Assembly: GCA_040219735.1 (NCBI GenBank)
Contig: JAVJRX010000194.1
DNA: 64,000 nt
Reading direction: 5' to 3' (one strand)
Source: Coleofasciculus sp040219735
GTDB taxonomy: Bacteria > Cyanobacteriota > Cyanobacteriia > Cyanobacteriales > Coleofasciculaceae
In this document: positions 62,871-64,000 of the stretch, piece after piece
How positions within the stretch are numbered: the first letter of the stretch is position 1
How the letters are laid out: each line of letters opens with the position of its first letter
Position numbers and translations under genes: made by a program
Notes under the pieces: model-generated
Told to the model about the DNA's origin: nothing
The model's input: the letters and a program-made list of their open reading frames with translations, nothing else
Databases searched by the model: none

Positions 62871-63129
62871 CTTCTACTACACAAATAGCTGCACCCTTTT
62901 AACCTCCCTATTTTCTACTATTGTTCCGGACTTTGTCTTGATAGAAAAGGCTATTCGGGTATAATGTCCTGACAACTCTTGCCCACCCTAAATAAAATCT
63001 GATTATGCCAGTCAGGGGGAGGAATGTCGGCAAAATTCAAGGATAGCTGAATGATGAATTTCCTTTTTTTATTCCCTGTTCCCTGTTCCCTGTGAAAAAG
63101 TTCCTTGACTAATGACGAATGACCAATGA

Positions 63130-63558
63130 TTATTCCTCCCCCTTAACCACTAATACTGAACAAGGGGCATCAGCCACCACCTGACTACTTACCGAACCTT
63201 GAACAATCCGCTGTAAGCCCGTTAGTCCACGAGTACCAATCACAATTAAATCCGCGTGATAAATATGAGCAAGGCGAATTATTTCTGCGGAAGGGTCACC
63301 GTTAACAATTTGAATTTCACTGGGACAAGGTAGTTTAGCTTGATACAGTTGCAGTTGCTGTTCGGTTTCTTGGTAAAGGAACTCCTCAGAAGGATGCGGG
63401 CGATCAAGGGGGATGTCCATTTCAGGATCTTGAGGAAGCATGACATTGCACAGGATAATTTTGGTGGCTGATGTTATTTGTAGGTTGTCTAGGGTTTCAA
63501 TTAAGCGATAGGTTGGCTTGGAGCTCTCGAGAGCTACCAGAATCGTCTTTAGCACCAA
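63130..63558 (-). CDS. Universal stress protein (UspA family)
   Basis: 142 residues with the nucleotide motif VIGTRGLTGLQRIVQGSVSS (G-2x-G-9x-GS). An ATP-binding Usp, cytosolic, typically induced by stress. Single gene; the start MVLKTILVALESSK is typical. Confidence 0.9.
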   Translation of the reverse strand: MVLKTILVALESSKPTYRLIETLDNLQITSATKIILCNVMLPQDPEMDIPLDRPHPSEEFLYQETEQQLQLYQAKLPCPSEIQIVNGDPSAEIIRLAHIYHADLIVIGTRGLTGLQRIVQGSVSSQVVADAPCSVLVVKGEE

Positions 63559-63723
63559 AATTTCTCCTCATCGTGAGCGATTGTGAGCGATTGGCTCCCA
63601 GCAATAGGAATTTTCCCTCTTGAGCAGAGGTTTTGTCTACTGGCTTGACAAATTCTTATTGTCATTCGTCATTCCTTGTGAATGATTGAGGACGAATGAC
63701 TGACGGATAACTCACCAATCCAG

Positions 63724-64000
63724 TCAATCGTGCCTTTCGCCAAAGGTTCGTAAGCGCACGGAATCCCCATGAGAGGGTAATCCTTCGGCTTGTGCCAACA
63801 CCTGAATGGCGCTTGCCATTTTATTCAGGGCGGTTGAGGAATATTGAATGAGACTCGAGTGCTTCATGAATGTCTCAACACCCAACGCCGAAGCATAGCG
63901 AGCAGCACCGGAGGTGGGTAAGGTGTGATTGGGTCCGGCGATATAGTCCCCAACGGCTTCTGGGGTGGATGTTCCCAGGAAGATGGCACCAGCATGGCGG
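63724..64000 (-). CDS. hisD: Histidinol dehydrogenase, C-terminal part (cut by window edge)
   Basis: The 91 readable codons give GAIFLGTSTPEAVGDYIAGP, then NHTLPTSGAARYASALGVET and end EGLPSHGDSVRLR...ERHD. The GDY-AGPNHxLPT block is the HisD signature, with the zinc-site His near the end. It oxidises histidinol to histidine in two steps. The 5' part lies beyond the window. Confidence 0.92.
   Translation of the reverse strand, partial: RHAGAIFLGTSTPEAVGDYIAGPNHTLPTSGAARYASALGVETFMKHSSLIQYSSTALNKMASAIQVLAQAEGLPSHGDSVRLRTFGERHD

Overview
The window comes from a cyanobacterium, most likely a filamentous mat-forming type close to Coleofasciculus/Microcoleus. This rests on photosystem genes (psaF, psaJ, psbH, psbN), ycf23, hppD, many GCGATCGC (HIP1) octamers, heptameric tandem repeats, and several families of palindromic intergenic repeats. 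The genus is inferred from gene content; no database search was run. The genes are chromosomal and mostly housekeeping, with accessory islands between them.

Layout. 1-0.6 kb: an ISL3 element cutting an SDR gene. 0.8-8.6 kb: DUF3386, a racemase/DUF1611 pair, a LuxR regulator, an alcohol dehydrogenase and a dynamin-like GTPase. 9-15 kb: a thioesterase/kinase pair, ycf23, and a membrane Fe-S protein. 15-18.7 kb: hypotheticals, an overlapping PIN-nuclease pair and a lipoprotein. 18.7-27.2 kb: an ABC exporter, DUF1838, a J-domain/pentapeptide protein, a broken crtI-like gene, an SDR, hppD and a CPP1-like protein. 27.9-36.6 kb: a response regulator, tatA, psbH/psbN, rpoZ, purH, psaJ-psaF, tsaD and a DUF362 protein. 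37-40.5 kb: Ser/Thr kinases (one truncated), an HTH protein and a broken Uma2 gene. 40.7-46.3 kb: a DUF4178/membrane aminopropyltransferase cluster split by a tnpB element. 47-60 kb: two giant genes. 60.3-64 kb: tRNA-Leu, a degenerate histidine kinase, a universal stress protein and the 3' end of hisD.

The most striking locus is 54.0-59.7 kb. A 1573-residue protein has an N-terminal region resembling cargo of contractile injection systems, two long blocks of 11-residue helical repeats, and a C-terminal ~100 residues that read like vertebrate serum amyloid A. It is followed at 5-7 bp spacing by a 49-residue membrane peptide and an 86-residue protein, and then by a YbjN-fold protein. Next to it lies a 1753-residue surface adhesin fused to a CHAT caspase-like protease. 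A ~330 bp piece of that adhesin recurs as a fragment on the far side of the serum-amyloid gene.

Mobile and repetitive DNA is well represented. Two non-autonomous elements carry CTGACTTTTCACG-type ends and exact 9-bp target duplications; one sits on the stop codon of the CHAT gene. At least five other dispersed palindromic families occur. Two genes (crtI-like and Uma2) carry internal out-of-frame deletions, and an SDR gene and a kinase gene are truncated, so part of this region is decaying.
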